The notes under the pieces are model-generated. The model had not been told where the DNA came from, ran no database searches, and saw nothing but the letters and a program-made list of their open reading frames with translations. DNA of 53,029 bases, from positions 1-53,029 of the forward strand of contig JABJQG010000034.1 of the NCBI GenBank assembly GCA_018663505.1, read 5' to 3'. The position numbers were made by a program, and so were the translations under genes. Shown piece by piece: positions 7,523 through 17,163 of the stretch. The DNA is from Pseudobdellovibrionaceae bacterium. Lineage in GTDB: Bacteria > Bdellovibrionota > Bdellovibrionia > Bdellovibrionales > UBA1609. The first letter of the stretch is position 1. Each line of letters starts with the position of its first letter.

Positions 7523-9949
7523 ATGAGTTATCAACTTAAAAAAGGGTCCTTTGTAGCCTCTTATGAAATTATTGGCATTATCGCCAAGGGTGGAATGGGT
7601 GAAGTTTACCTAGCTTACGAAAAAAACTTAAACCGCAAAGTTGCGCTTAAAGTTGTATCTCAAAATATCGCCAAAGATGCTGAAAATATTAAAAGATTTC
7701 AAATTGAAGGAAGATCATTAGCCCAGTTAAACAACCCACATGTAGTCACCGTGTACTCTCTCGGTGAGGAAGCTGGGCTTCACTACATTGCCATGGAATA
7801 TGTTGAAGGAAAAGCTCTTGATGAAAGAATCAAGGAGTCAACATTTGATATTGACCAAGCAATTCCAGTTTTTTTTCAAATGCTCGATGGCCTCTCTGCT
7901 CTTCACAAACAAGGTATTATTCATAGAGATTTAAAACCAAAAAATATTATATATGGAAATAACCATAAGATTAAAATTGTGGATTTTGGAATAGCAAAAA
8001 TGGTAGAGAGCCAGGAAATGGAACTTACGCAAATGGGTGTTATAGTAGGTTCTCCAAGATACCTAGCCCCGGAAGTCGCAAAAGGTAAGCCAGCTGTTTT
8101 TCAATCCGATTTATGGGGTCTGGGCATAATATTTTATGAAATGTTTGAAGGGAAATGCCCCTTTAATGGCAAAACACACCTCGAGGTATTGGAGCAAATT
8201 AAAAACAAGAATTTTAGTTTTTCAAAAAAAGTTGCAAAAAAAATTCCATTTGAAATTCAAGACTTTGTGTTTCAACTATGCAACAGGTCTCTAGATCAAA
8301 GATTTTCAAATAGTGAGGAAGCAGCCCAAGCATTAAATAATATTTTGCAATCAAACACAGCTTTAAACAACCATATGTCCGACTCATTTTTTGATAAAAG
8401 TCATGGCTCAGCAAGCTTAAATAGTTCTTTCAGATCCACCGTTGGTCAAACAAACGAAGATTTAGAAAAAACTAAAATGGAAACAGGTACCTTCTATCAT
8501 TCAAACAACAATGATACACAGGGTTCAAGTCAGAATTCTTGGTCTTCGGGAGCTTCTCAAACAGGAACTCCTGAGTATCAACGTCACATTCAGCAGTCCC
8601 AAGGAATTCGACAATTTAATACTGGTTCTCAAAAATGGGGAGAAGGTCCAGTCATCTCTTATGCTAGAAAAAGAAAGAAAAGCAAGGCTGGCAATAAAAA
8701 TATTTTTGCCATAGCTGGTATAGCACTTCTAGCTCTTTCATTATTTATTGTTTTATCACCAGATAAAAAAGAACCCCCCTTGCCTGTGGCAACAGCTCCT
8801 AATCAACTAGACATACCTGAGCCTACTGCTGTCTTAAAACCCCCTCCAGTACCCTCTGTTGACCTCAGTATTCCTACTGTAAAAGTAGCCGTAAAAAAAT
8901 TGGAAGAACTTCCTCCTGTGGAAAATTTCAATGACTCAGCTTTACTCAGTGAACCTTTGGCTCAACCCATTATTACTAAGAAGAAGGTTGTTACGAAATC
9001 TCGTATTAAGTCATCTCGTGCCCCCGTTGCTCGACCACAATTCCTGACCAAGGTTCAAAATGTCAGTTTGGATTTTGGCTCAATCAATGGACGCAACATC
9101 TCCTCCACAGGAGCCCCCTTAAATCCACCAAAACTGAGATGGACTAAAACACCCAGAGCCTCCTATTACCAGATTCAAATATCAAAAGATAAAGGGTTCT
9201 CACAACCTTTAGATTATACAAGTGAGTCGAATAGCTTTACATGGACAGAGGCACAAGCTGGCAGACATTACGTGAGAGTCCGAGCCGTTGGAGAAAATGC
9301 CAGAATCGGTAAATTCTCTAATCTTGGTCAGGTCATTATCACAACAAAGCCTCCAGGATTAAAAAGTGAGTTTCAGAAAATAATAAAAGTTAAAACTTGG
9401 CAAGAGTATAAAAAAACAAAAGTTCCCATAACTATAAATTGGTCACAGATACCTATTGCCAGTAAGTACCATATGATAGTGAGTTCAACTAAAAGTTTTT
9501 CAAGAAACACTATTTCTAAATTTGTAACCGGCACGTCTCATGAGATTAAACTGGAGAAAAACAAAACCTACTATATTAAAGTTGCTGCTATTAATGAGAA
9601 CAATAGGAAAATTTCCAGCTACTCTAGCCCAGCAAAAATTAAAGCTATAAAGTCCTTAGACCTTAACTCCCCTGTTATTATCTCTCCAAGAAGCGGCACA
9701 GCTCTAGTATCTTACAAGAATTCTCCGCAAATATTTAATTGGCAAAGAAGCAAATATGCAAAAAGCTATAAAATTGAGTTCTCCAAAAACAAACAGTTTA
9801 AAAGAATAATTAAATCCTTTGTTTCAGATTCCACAAACCTTGTAGCCAGATACAAATTTCCCAAGGGAACTATTTATTGGCGCATACAGGCCACACATGA
9901 CAAAAACAAATCTAGCTGGAGTTCGCCCAGCTATTTTGTAATTCCATAA
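7523..9949 (+). CDS. Membrane Ser/Thr protein kinase with Fn3-like outer domain
   Basis: A eukaryote-like (PknB-type) kinase phosphorylating Ser/Thr on unknown targets. Kinase domain about residues 14-280: Gly loop AKGGMGEVY, catalytic Lys in VALKVV (K43), HRDLKPKN with D136, DFG at 154-156, the P+1 loop GSPRYLAPE and SDLWGLG. A Ser/Gln/Asn-rich linker follows, then a basic stretch RKRKKSKAGNKN and one transmembrane helix near 393-412. The outer part has a proline-rich spacer and three tandem Fn3-like modules (about 515-808), each with W-x-x-x-P-x-A-x-x-Y motifs (LRWTKTPRASYYQIQIS, INWSQIPIASKYHMIVS, FNWQRSKYAKSYKIEFS). This suggests signal sensing in the periplasm and phosphorylation in the cytoplasm. 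Confidence 0.92.
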   Translation: MSYQLKKGSFVASYEIIGIIAKGGMGEVYLAYEKNLNRKVALKVVSQNIAKDAENIKRFQIEGRSLAQLNNPHVVTVYSLGEEAGLHYIAMEYVEGKALDERIKESTFDIDQAIPVFFQMLDGLSALHKQGIIHRDLKPKNIIYGNNHKIKIVDFGIAKMVESQEMELTQMGVIVGSPRYLAPEVAKGKPAVFQSDLWGLGIIFYEMFEGKCPFNGKTHLEVLEQIKNKNFSFSKKVAKKIPFEIQDFVFQLCNRSLDQRFSNSEEAAQALNNILQSNTALNNHMSDSFFDKSHGSASLNSSFRSTVGQTNEDLEKTKMETGTFYHSNNNDTQGSSQNSWSSGASQTGTPEYQRHIQQSQGIRQFNTGSQKWGEGPVISYARKRKKSKAGNKNIFAIAGIALLALSLFIVLSPDKKEPPLPVATAPNQLDIPEPTAVLKPPPVPSVDLSIPTVKVAVKKLEELPPVENFNDSALLSEPLAQPIITKKKVVTKSRIKSSRAPVARPQFLTKVQNVSLDFGSINGRNISSTGAPLNPPKLRWTKTPRASYYQIQISKDKGFSQPLDYTSESNSFTWTEAQAGRHYVRVRAVGENARIGKFSNLGQVIITTKPPGLKSEFQKIIKVKTWQEYKKTKVPITINWSQIPIASKYHMIVSSTKSFSRNTISKFVTGTSHEIKLEKNKTYYIKVAAINENNRKISSYSSPAKIKAIKSLDLNSPVIISPRSGTALVSYKNSPQIFNWQRSKYAKSYKIEFSKNKQFKRIIKSFVSDSTNLVARYKFPKGTIYWRIQATHDKNKSSWSSPSYFVIP

Positions 9950-9975
9950 TTTTTCAAATAAATTCTAAATGATAT

Positions 9976-10281
9976 TTACCAAGATGACTTAGTAACACCT
10001 GGTAGTTGTCCCATATTAGCTAACTCTCGAACAGCAATACGTGAAAGACCAAATTTTCTAAGATGACCACGAGTTCTTCCAGTTAGGTAACAACGGTTTA
10101 CTACACGGTGAATTGATGTATCTCTTGGGAGCTTTTGAAGTTTAGCAGTCGCTTCGTAACGTTCATCTTCGGAAAGTTTGTCGTTAATAATTTGTAACTT
10201 TAGCTCTTCTCTATATTTGTAGTAACGATTTGCTTTTTCACGACGTTGTTCATTTTTTGCAACCCTACTTTTCTTAGCCAT
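9976..10281 (-). CDS. rpsN: 30S ribosomal protein S14, zinc-independent form
   Basis: 101 residues, the length of the long, cysteine-motif-free S14 class. Conserved parts: the start [28 protein letters not shown], then [14 protein letters not shown] and the C-terminal [15 protein letters not shown]. No CxxC pairs are present, so it does not need zinc. The gene stands alone here rather than in a ribosomal-protein operon. In many bacteria such a lone copy replaces a zinc-binding S14 under zinc shortage. Whether a second S14 exists is not visible. AAGGG lies upstream of the ATG. Confidence 0.95.
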   Translation of the reverse strand: MAKKSRVAKNEQRREKANRYYKYREELKLQIINDKLSEDERYEATAKLQKLPRDTSIHRVVNRCYLTGRTRGHLRKFGLSRIAVRELANMGQLPGVTKSSW

Positions 10282-10414
10282 ACTCTATAACCCTTATACT
10301 TATGTTTCGGTATTTCTATTGTGTTCAAATTAAAGACACTAAAATACAATGATTTTGTAAAAACAAGATCTCTTTCTATCTTAAAATTTCAGGAAATTCA
10401 AGGACTTATTTAAT

Positions 10415-10478
10415 GAAAAAAAGGACGATGCCTAAGCATCCTTGCTCTATCCGGTGTCCTCTCCGGACATCGCCCCCC
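10415..10478 (-). terminator. GC-rich hairpin cluster with a minus-strand terminator-like end
   Basis: In a 510-bp gap without a gene (10282-10791), GATGC-CTAA-GCATC (10427-10440) forms a hairpin strengthened by AAG/CTT. It is flanked by a run of A at 10416-10422, which reads as U7 on the minus strand. Next to it, 10450-10469 can pair in two exclusive ways (TCCGG with CCGGA, or TGTCC with GGACA). It could be the 3' end of a small minus-strand RNA or a bidirectional structure. No promoter for such an RNA was identified. Confidence 0.45.
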
Positions 10479-10742
10479 CACACTTAAATGCTAAGGTTTC
10501 TCTTGGAACTCATCAAGAAGTATTTCATAAGAAGGTGAAAGATTTTGCATTTATTACAAACTGAGCAGTTTTCCTTAAATTGATAATTTCTCTCACCCCT
10601 CTAAAGTCCTGATGAACAGTAGAAAACCAAAGCAATTAACGCTATTAGAACTACGTACAGGTTTTGTTTACATAATATTAAAATGCTGTGTTGCGCTATT
10701 ATTCAGTCCCTGATTTCACATTCTTGAGTTCTATTGTGTTTT

Positions 10743-10769
10743 CACTTAAACCACTTAAACCACTCAAGT
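10743..10769. promoter_or_regulatory. Three tandem 9-bp repeats before the S1/P1 nuclease gene
   Basis: CACTTAAAC at 10743-10751 is repeated exactly at 10752-10760 and approximately at 10761-10769 (CACTCAAGT), just upstream of the ribosome-binding site (AGGAG near 10782). Tandem sites of about one helical turn can bind a regulator, but this may be simple slippage. Confidence 0.35.
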
Positions 10770-10791
10770 CGCTGCAACCTCAGGAGAACTA

Positions 10792-11571
10792 ATGAAGTTA
10801 GTATATATATCCACACTGTTAATCGCCCTAGGATCTTATGAATACACCCTTGCCTGGGGAAAAATAGGACATCGGATTATTGGCAACATCGCCCAGCGGC
10901 ATCTAACACCTACAACAGCAAAGGCTGTTCAGAAAATTCTAGATCATAAATCTTTAGCCCAAGTGAGTAATTGGCCCGATGAGATACGCTCTGACGTAGA
11001 ACTCTCCAAAGAGTATTCCACTTGGCATTATGTTAATATACCCAAGGGATCAACTTACAATGCCAGTAAGAAGAACCCAAAGGGTGATATACTAACAGCC
11101 TTAAAACACTTTGAAAAAATTCTTAAAAACAAAAAATCATCCAAAAAGGAGCTTACAAAAGCCATTAGTTTCTATGTGCACCTTATGGGCGACCTACACC
11201 AACCCTTACATGCTGGTTATGCAAAAGACCGTGGTGGGAACTCGGTGAAAGTAAAGTGGTTCCATAACCATACCAATCTACATAGTGTATGGGACCGAGA
11301 GATTATAGAACTTCAAAAACTAAGTTATACGGAATATGCAACTGAGCTCAATAACAGCATTGGCTCTAAAAAGAATAGAATAATGATGGGGCAACCCTTA
11401 GATTGGATGCGTGAATCACGAAAATACGTAGACAAAACATACGATCTACCAAAAGGAAAATACTGGGAATACGCATATAGCTACAAACATAAAAGCTTCA
11501 TGGATCAACGCTTGTTAAAAGCGGGGCTTAGACTGGCTAAAAAATTAAATCTAATCTTCAAAAACCAATAA
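10792..11571 (+). CDS. S1/P1-type zinc nuclease, exported
   Basis: A 259-residue secreted nuclease for single-stranded DNA or RNA. The signal peptide ends TLA before WGKIGHR, so the mature protein would begin with Trp22, which supplies zinc ligands through its amino end in this family. Other trinuclear-zinc ligands are seen in WGKIGHR (His), SNWPDEIR (Asp), STWHYVN (His), FYVHLMGDLHQPLHAG (His, Asp, His) and HSVWDREI (His, Asp). A good Shine-Dalgarno sequence (CAGGAGAAC) precedes the ATG. Suited to scavenging nucleic acid or digesting prey or foreign DNA outside the cytoplasm. Confidence 0.93.
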   Translation: MKLVYISTLLIALGSYEYTLAWGKIGHRIIGNIAQRHLTPTTAKAVQKILDHKSLAQVSNWPDEIRSDVELSKEYSTWHYVNIPKGSTYNASKKNPKGDILTALKHFEKILKNKKSSKKELTKAISFYVHLMGDLHQPLHAGYAKDRGGNSVKVKWFHNHTNLHSVWDREIIELQKLSYTEYATELNNSIGSKKNRIMMGQPLDWMRESRKYVDKTYDLPKGKYWEYAYSYKHKSFMDQRLLKAGLRLAKKLNLIFKNQ

Positions 11572-11607
11572 CAATTGATAAATCTTAACTCACTCACATA
11601 AAAGAGA

Positions 11608-12531
11608 ATGAATCCGCTTATAGGCGAGCTACTCATCAAAATAATGGCTGTAAATATTTTTATTGAACCAGAGATTATAGAGAAACCAATTTTAAAATTC
11701 ATCGATGAAATAGGCATTGAAAAGCTCGGCAAGCTAGATGATAACAACGGGTTCTCAGTTTATGTTAAAGGTTACTTAGGTTCTGTTACAGAGTATGAAT
11801 ACCTTGGTGCTAGTGACCCAAATCTTACAGAACAAGAGGCCTGGCTAAAGTATGAGATAACAAAAGATGGTGACGAGTTTAAAATTTCTTTAAGTCTTAA
11901 GGCGCTGAATACAGTTGAAAGTGATACCGAATATGAAGTTCGTTTTGGTGAATATATTAAAGATAAAACTCAACTCATGTTTGTGAAAGAGTCTTTGATT
12001 CCAGCCGGATTGGACGTTACCCACCAGTTCAAACATACTGATAAATTGATTACTACAATTAAATTTGGTGGTGATCTATTCAGAGTGAATAAATATGACA
12101 AACTAAATGCAGCAGAAATGACAAACGGAGCCCCTTCAGGTGAAGTTAGAACAGGTTTTATCTTCAATTTTCGTCTGGGCATTGAGGAGTCTTACCTTTA
12201 CGGAAAAAACAATGAGGCCTTCATTGGGCTGGATGCTGAATTTGGTTTTGCAGAGGCTTCTGCAAGGTTAAATCAAGAGGCTATTGACAACCTCACCGTG
12301 GATACAGACTACGACAACAATGGTCGACACACAGTGGACATGAGTGAAAAACGATTAGAGTTCTACACTGGTTGGAGAAAAACAAATCCTAATAAAAATC
12401 AGTATACAGTTATTTTTCGTAGTCAACTCACCGATGCTGTCACAGATTTTGATGTTTGGGGTGGAGAGAGTTATAAGACAATTACTGATAACAAAGGTGA
12501 TTATTCTGTAAGTTTTACTTACGGATTTTAA
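11608..12531 (+). CDS. Barrel-like protein of unknown function, no clear signal peptide
   Basis: Unrecognised 307-residue protein rich in short alternating strands (FSVYVKGYLGSV, EFKISLSLKA, VRTGFIFNFRLGI, QYTVIFRSQ). It ends YSVSFTYGF, the aromatic C-terminus of outer-membrane barrels. Yet the N-terminus (MNPLIGELLIKIMAVNIFIEP) is not a convincing signal peptide, an in-frame TAA stops nine bases upstream of the ATG, and the ribosome-binding site is weak. Either the export signal has been lost or this is the remaining part of a longer gene. Confidence 0.5.
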   Translation: MNPLIGELLIKIMAVNIFIEPEIIEKPILKFIDEIGIEKLGKLDDNNGFSVYVKGYLGSVTEYEYLGASDPNLTEQEAWLKYEITKDGDEFKISLSLKALNTVESDTEYEVRFGEYIKDKTQLMFVKESLIPAGLDVTHQFKHTDKLITTIKFGGDLFRVNKYDKLNAAEMTNGAPSGEVRTGFIFNFRLGIEESYLYGKNNEAFIGLDAEFGFAEASARLNQEAIDNLTVDTDYDNNGRHTVDMSEKRLEFYTGWRKTNPNKNQYTVIFRSQLTDAVTDFDVWGGESYKTITDNKGDYSVSFTYGF

Positions 12532-12592
12532 TCCGTCATAATATGACGATAATTTAATAGCTTATATAATACTGAAAATTAAGGATCAATTT

Positions 12593-13351
12593 ATGAAAAA
12601 AATAACAATAGCATTAATAATTGCAATGAGTTTTAACTTGTTCGCTAAAAACACCTATTTAGTTTTAGTAAAAGACAAGCAATCTATTGAAACAGCGTAT
12701 TCATTAAAAATTTGCGAAATTGAATTTGAACGCGTTTCACGTGTAAAAATGGCTAAACCTGCTAATTGTCAGTCCATTGAAGATGCACCTGATTTTTACC
12801 CAGAAATGTTAAAGCAAAATATTAATTCTGCAAAAAATATCTATCTAAAAAAGCACGCCGAAGACATCGATAAATCTAATTCTAAAGAGGACGGCAGAAC
12901 AAATCTTGCCCGAAAAGTAGCTATGGGAACAACTGCACTTGGTTACATTTCAAACCCTGGCTTCTACTTTATAACCGTTATAGGCTTATTAACAGGAAGC
13001 TATTCCTATCGTGAAAGCAAACTTACTGGAGGAGGAAGCTCCGTCCTAGCAACCCTTTTGGAAACTCAAGACGCCAGCGGTATCACAAATCCAGTATTAT
13101 TAGATGGAATAAAAAACCGAGATTTAATCTTGGCAAAAATAAATAACAAAGATCCTGAAGTTGCTGAAAGAACTATGCTGCTCGGTGGAAGCTTAACCAA
13201 AAAGTCTTGTGATTTCTACCGAAGATACAAAAGCCTCAGCCACTGTCGGAAATTCTCTGTAGGGGAATTTATACAAGAATATTCTACTTTACTGTCCGCA
13301 GGCCCTGAAGAACTTTATAAAAAGATGACTTGGAAATTACAAAGACATTAG
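12593..13351 (+). CDS. Exported protein of unknown function
   Basis: 252 residues with an N-terminal signal peptide (KKITIALIIAMSFNLFAK) and AAGGA before the ATG. Cysteine-containing segments (LKICEIEFERV, PANCQSIED, TKKSCDFYRR, LSHCRKFS) suggest disulfides in the periplasm. A hydrophobic stretch near 125-145 (GFYFITVIGLLTGSY) may be a membrane segment. No recognised domain. It converges on the copper operon that ends at 13421. Confidence 0.6.
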   Translation: MKKITIALIIAMSFNLFAKNTYLVLVKDKQSIETAYSLKICEIEFERVSRVKMAKPANCQSIEDAPDFYPEMLKQNINSAKNIYLKKHAEDIDKSNSKEDGRTNLARKVAMGTTALGYISNPGFYFITVIGLLTGSYSYRESKLTGGGSSVLATLLETQDASGITNPVLLDGIKNRDLILAKINNKDPEVAERTMLLGGSLTKKSCDFYRRYKSLSHCRKFSVGEFIQEYSTLLSAGPEELYKKMTWKLQRH

Positions 13352-13420
13352 TGTTTCCGTTATATATTTTTACTCAAAAAAAGTTGCCGTTTGCTGTTGG
13401 AGTTTTTGTCTTTATAAATC

Positions 13421-14041
13421 TTAAAGCTGTGTATCTTGATAGCCACAATGCGGCATATCAGGAGCATAGGGATTATGAACTTTTTCTTTTTTACTACTAT
13501 TCTGTACCCAGCTCTTCTTTAGCATTGGGCAATAGTATGAGTTATAATCACTTCCTAAGTCATAAGTCTTAACTATATATATAAGTGCCATAGACACTAA
13601 ATGGTAATTCTCATTATTTTCTTGTCGATCATTTGATTCTTTTATTTCTAACAATTTCCCTTTAGAAAATTTTAAAAGTTTTAAAACTTCCTTATCTTGA
13701 ATATTTTCGATTGCAATTTTTAAATCTGTGGCAGCTTTTTGCACCGCCTTGCCACTGTAGCTAAAAAAGGCCTCATGTAGTTTTTCATTAGCTAAAAGCG
13801 TTTTCATAACACTGTTTTTAGATCCAAAAGCTAGTTCTTTTCTAGGCTTAATGGAATTTTTACGGTTTGTTTTGTTCATTTCCATCTTACTATGATCCAT
13901 TTTACGGTGATCAACCTCGGTTTTGTGTATATTACTAGGGCTTTCTGCTATAGCTAAATTACTGGAAATAATTAATATGACCATTAAGGAATAAAATCTA
14001 TTATTCAAAATTATTTTAGATAAGTGAATTAGTTTATTCAT
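13421..14041 (-). CDS. Periplasmic DUF3347 metal-binding protein of the efflux operon
   Basis: The ATG at 14041 (GGAAG upstream) is preferred to one 33 bp earlier; it overlaps the CusA stop by 8 bp. Residues 1-32 are a signal peptide. A His/Met-rich stretch follows (HKTEVDHRKMDHSKMEMNK). Residues 75-205 match DUF3347: a helical bundle, then YYCPMLKKSWVQ and a VHNPYAPDMPHCG end with conserved Cys, Met and His. DUF3347 occurs in copper-handling periplasmic proteins and as a C-terminal part of some CusB proteins. Likely binds copper or silver and passes it to the efflux pump. Confidence 0.8.
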   Translation of the reverse strand: MNKLIHLSKIILNNRFYSLMVILIISSNLAIAESPSNIHKTEVDHRKMDHSKMEMNKTNRKNSIKPRKELAFGSKNSVMKTLLANEKLHEAFFSYSGKAVQKAATDLKIAIENIQDKEVLKLLKFSKGKLLEIKESNDRQENNENYHLVSMALIYIVKTYDLGSDYNSYYCPMLKKSWVQNSSKKEKVHNPYAPDMPHCGYQDTQL

Positions 14042-17000
14042 AAGTTCTTCCTTCTGATAAATGTTTATGTTCAAAATAACTAAATATTACTGGTACAATA
14101 AATAACGTTATCAACTCCACTAACATTCCACCTAAAACAGGAATTGCCATGGGTTTCATAACCTCACTCCCAGTTGTGGTCGCCCACATTATGGGAACAA
14201 GAGCTACAATTGTTGTCACTGTGGTCATTACAAGAGGCCGTATACGTCGAGTCCCCGCATCTATAATACATGCTTTAAGCTCTAACCAATTTTTAGGGGC
14301 TCGTTTCTTAATTACTTCTTGTAAATAAGTCATCATCACCACTCCATCATCTACAGCAATTCCGAATAAGGCAATAAAACCCACCCAAACAGCAACTGAG
14401 GTATTAAATCCACCTACCCACAACAGTATTAAACCACCTGCCATAGCTATGGGAACAGAGCTGAATATTATGGCTGAGTTTCTTAAATTTTTAATACCCA
14501 AAAATATAATTATTAAATTTATAATTAATGCCAAAGGAATAAGGGCCATCAAACGATTGGAGGCTCTTCCTTGATTTTCATACTCACCTGCCCATGTAAT
14601 GGTGTATCCCTTTGGCAAATCAATGGCTTGAGCTACTTTTATTTTTGCTTCATCCACAAAACCAATCAAATCTCTTCCTTTTACATTTAACAAAACCACT
14701 GAGCGAAGAATCCCATTTTCTGATTGAATGGCAGCAGGTCCTGTGGTTATTCGTATATCTGCTAGCTGCTCGAGAGGAATGTGTTGACCTAATGGACTTG
14801 GAACAAGCACTCTTTTTAATTCTTCAATTCTATCTCTAAACTCCTTTTTATATCTGACCCTAATGGGATAACGCTCGCGGCCTTCGTAAAATTGGCCAAT
14901 AGTCATTCCGCCCACTGCCGTTTGTAAAATCTTATTGACAGTACCTGTATTAATCCCATACCTAGAGGCAGCAACACGATCCACGTTGAACTCAATATAA
15001 GGCTTACCTGTGGTTTTCTCTGCATAAACCCCATAAGCCCCTTCAATCTTTTTAACTTCTTGACCCACCTGAGCGGCCAGTTTTTCTAATTGATTTAAGT
15101 CAGCTCCAAATATTTTTACTCCTACTTGAGTTTTTATACCTGTAGAAATCATACCAATACGAGTTTGAATAGGGAAATCCCAAGAATTTACAAGTCCTGG
15201 AACTTGTAAGGACTGATCTAAATCCTCCATAATTTTATAAATAGTTTTGCCTTTAGGCCACTGATCTTTTGGAATCAATTTAACAACTGTTTCAAACATG
15301 GCAACAGGTGCTGGATCAATAGCGGTCTCTGCTCTTCCTAATTTTCCAACAGCATATTCTACCAGAGGATGTTTATTAAGCACTTTATCTGTATAAGCTA
15401 ATAGTTCTCGAGCTTTGGTCATACTCACATCAGGAGTTGTTACAGGCATATACAAAATATCACCCTCATTTAACGAAGGCATAAACTCTTTGCCTAAATT
15501 CACAAATGCAAGTGTACCTAAAACTAACAATACCAGAGGTGCCATTAAGAATTTCATACGATTTTCTAACACCCAATTTAAAGCAGGGCCATACTTATCA
15601 ACAATAAACAGACTCACTTTATTTTTCTTAATAGGTTTTAATTTTCCTTTTAACATATATACAGAAAGCGCAGGTAAAAGAATAAGAGCTACAAGAACAG
15701 AGCCAAACATAGCCGATGTTTTTGCCCACGCAAGTGGTCCGAAAAGTTTCCCTTCACTCCCCTCTAAGCCAAAAACAGGAAGGAAGGTAACAATGGTGGT
15801 CATTACAGCAGTAAGAATGGCTGGCCCCACCTCTCTTGCAGATTTAACAATAATCTCTACTCTCTCTTTATGTTTTGCTTGTGGATGATCAGCTAAGTGG
15901 GCATATATATTTTCGGTCATAATAATGCCCATATCCACCATAGACCCAATAGCGATAACCATACCAGACAGGCTCATTACGTTTGAATCTATCCCCATCA
16001 GCTTCATCAATATAAAGCTAATTCCAACTCCAAAGGGTAATGTTAGGGAAACCAATATCGAGGATTTAAAATGAAACAAGAACAGCAGTATGACCATAAC
16101 AGTAATTATAATCTCTTCTGTTAACGCAGAGTAAACCGTTCCCATTGTATTTTCAATAAGTTCTGTTCTGTCATAAAAAGGAACAATATGAACACCTTTT
16201 GGTAAACCAGCCTCTAACTCTTTTAACTTTTCTTTTACATTATCAATAACTTGTTTAGGGTTCTCACCAAATCTCATGGTAACTACACCACCAACAGTTT
16301 CTTCTCCGTTTTTATCTAGAGCCCCTCTTCTAAATCCTGGGCCAATGCCAACAGTAGCTACGTCTTTAACTCTAATTGGTGTTTTATCTTTTACTGCCAA
16401 AACAACATTTTCGATATCAGATAACGACTTAAAAAAACCTTTGCCTCGAACTACAAATTCACGGTCCCCGTCTTCAATCACTTCTGCACCAACATCAATA
16501 TTACTATTTTGGATGGCGTTCACTAATTTGCTAAAATGTATGTCATAGGCAAATAACTTTTTTGGATCAACATCCACTTGATATTCTTTAACAAACCCAC
16601 CAATGCTCGCAACTTCGCTAACGCCCTCTACACCCTGTAATAGATACTTTACATAGAAGTCCTGAATAGATCTTAATTCCGCCAAAGATTTAGGTGTATC
16701 ACTTTTTTTATCATTCTCAATGGTGTACCAGTAAACTTGCCCTAGACCTGTGGCATCTGGACCCATTTGTGGAACCACACCTTCTGGTAAACTAGCTGCT
16801 GCGGTAGATAATTTTTCTAAAACTCGTGAGCGACTCCAGTAAAAATCTACATCATCCTTAAATATAACATAAATTGTGGAAAAACCAAATGCCGAAATTC
16901 CTCTGATATTTTTTACTCCTGGCATACCCTGCAATAGAATACTCAAGGGATACGTCACCTGTTGTTCAATATCTCTTGGCGAGCGTCCAGGCCATTTAGT

Positions 17001-17150
17001 AAAAACAATTTGTTGATTCTCGCCAATATCAGGAATGGCATCTACTCTGGCCGTTTTTAGACTGAAAACGGATAATAGTCCCACTAATATAAATAAAACA
17101 ACCACTAAGGCTCTGTTACGAATAGAAAGTTCAATTATTTTTTGAATCAT
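14034..17150 (-). CDS. CusA/CzcA-type heavy-metal RND efflux transporter
   Basis: A 1038-residue inner-membrane pump, the normal length for heavy-metal RND transporters, driven by protons and exporting metal across the envelope with CusB and an outer-membrane channel. Seen: N-terminal helix SIRNRALVVVLFILVGLLSV, IPDIGENQQIVFTKWPGRSP, periplasmic GMPGVKNIRG, and the TM4 signature IAIGSMVDMGIIMTEN near residue 400 with its Asp. A second transmembrane cluster follows, including FGIAVDDGVVMMTYLQE. The TM4 pattern (MVD…MTEN) is closer to monovalent Cu/Ag pumps than to divalent (DGAVV) ones, but the substrate is inferred. Confidence 0.9.
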   Translation of the reverse strand: MIQKIIELSIRNRALVVVLFILVGLLSVFSLKTARVDAIPDIGENQQIVFTKWPGRSPRDIEQQVTYPLSILLQGMPGVKNIRGISAFGFSTIYVIFKDDVDFYWSRSRVLEKLSTAAASLPEGVVPQMGPDATGLGQVYWYTIENDKKSDTPKSLAELRSIQDFYVKYLLQGVEGVSEVASIGGFVKEYQVDVDPKKLFAYDIHFSKLVNAIQNSNIDVGAEVIEDGDREFVVRGKGFFKSLSDIENVVLAVKDKTPIRVKDVATVGIGPGFRRGALDKNGEETVGGVVTMRFGENPKQVIDNVKEKLKELEAGLPKGVHIVPFYDRTELIENTMGTVYSALTEEIIITVMVILLFLFHFKSSILVSLTLPFGVGISFILMKLMGIDSNVMSLSGMVIAIGSMVDMGIIMTENIYAHLADHPQAKHKERVEIIVKSAREVGPAILTAVMTTIVTFLPVFGLEGSEGKLFGPLAWAKTSAMFGSVLVALILLPALSVYMLKGKLKPIKKNKVSLFIVDKYGPALNWVLENRMKFLMAPLVLLVLGTLAFVNLGKEFMPSLNEGDILYMPVTTPDVSMTKARELLAYTDKVLNKHPLVEYAVGKLGRAETAIDPAPVAMFETVVKLIPKDQWPKGKTIYKIMEDLDQSLQVPGLVNSWDFPIQTRIGMISTGIKTQVGVKIFGADLNQLEKLAAQVGQEVKKIEGAYGVYAEKTTGKPYIEFNVDRVAASRYGINTGTVNKILQTAVGGMTIGQFYEGRERYPIRVRYKKEFRDRIEELKRVLVPSPLGQHIPLEQLADIRITTGPAAIQSENGILRSVVLLNVKGRDLIGFVDEAKIKVAQAIDLPKGYTITWAGEYENQGRASNRLMALIPLALIINLIIIFLGIKNLRNSAIIFSSVPIAMAGGLILLWVGGFNTSVAVWVGFIALFGIAVDDGVVMMTYLQEVIKKRAPKNWLELKACIIDAGTRRIRPLVMTTVTTIVALVPIMWATTTGSEVMKPMAIPVLGGMLVELITLFIVPVIFSYFEHKHLSEGRTYE

Positions 17151-17163
17151 AAACTTAACCTTA

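Noticed and set aside
10421-10478. GC-rich structure as SRP (4.5S) RNA
   Set aside because: The canonical apical sequence with GGAA and asymmetric loop is absent; only short alternative stems are seen, so it is listed as a hairpin cluster.
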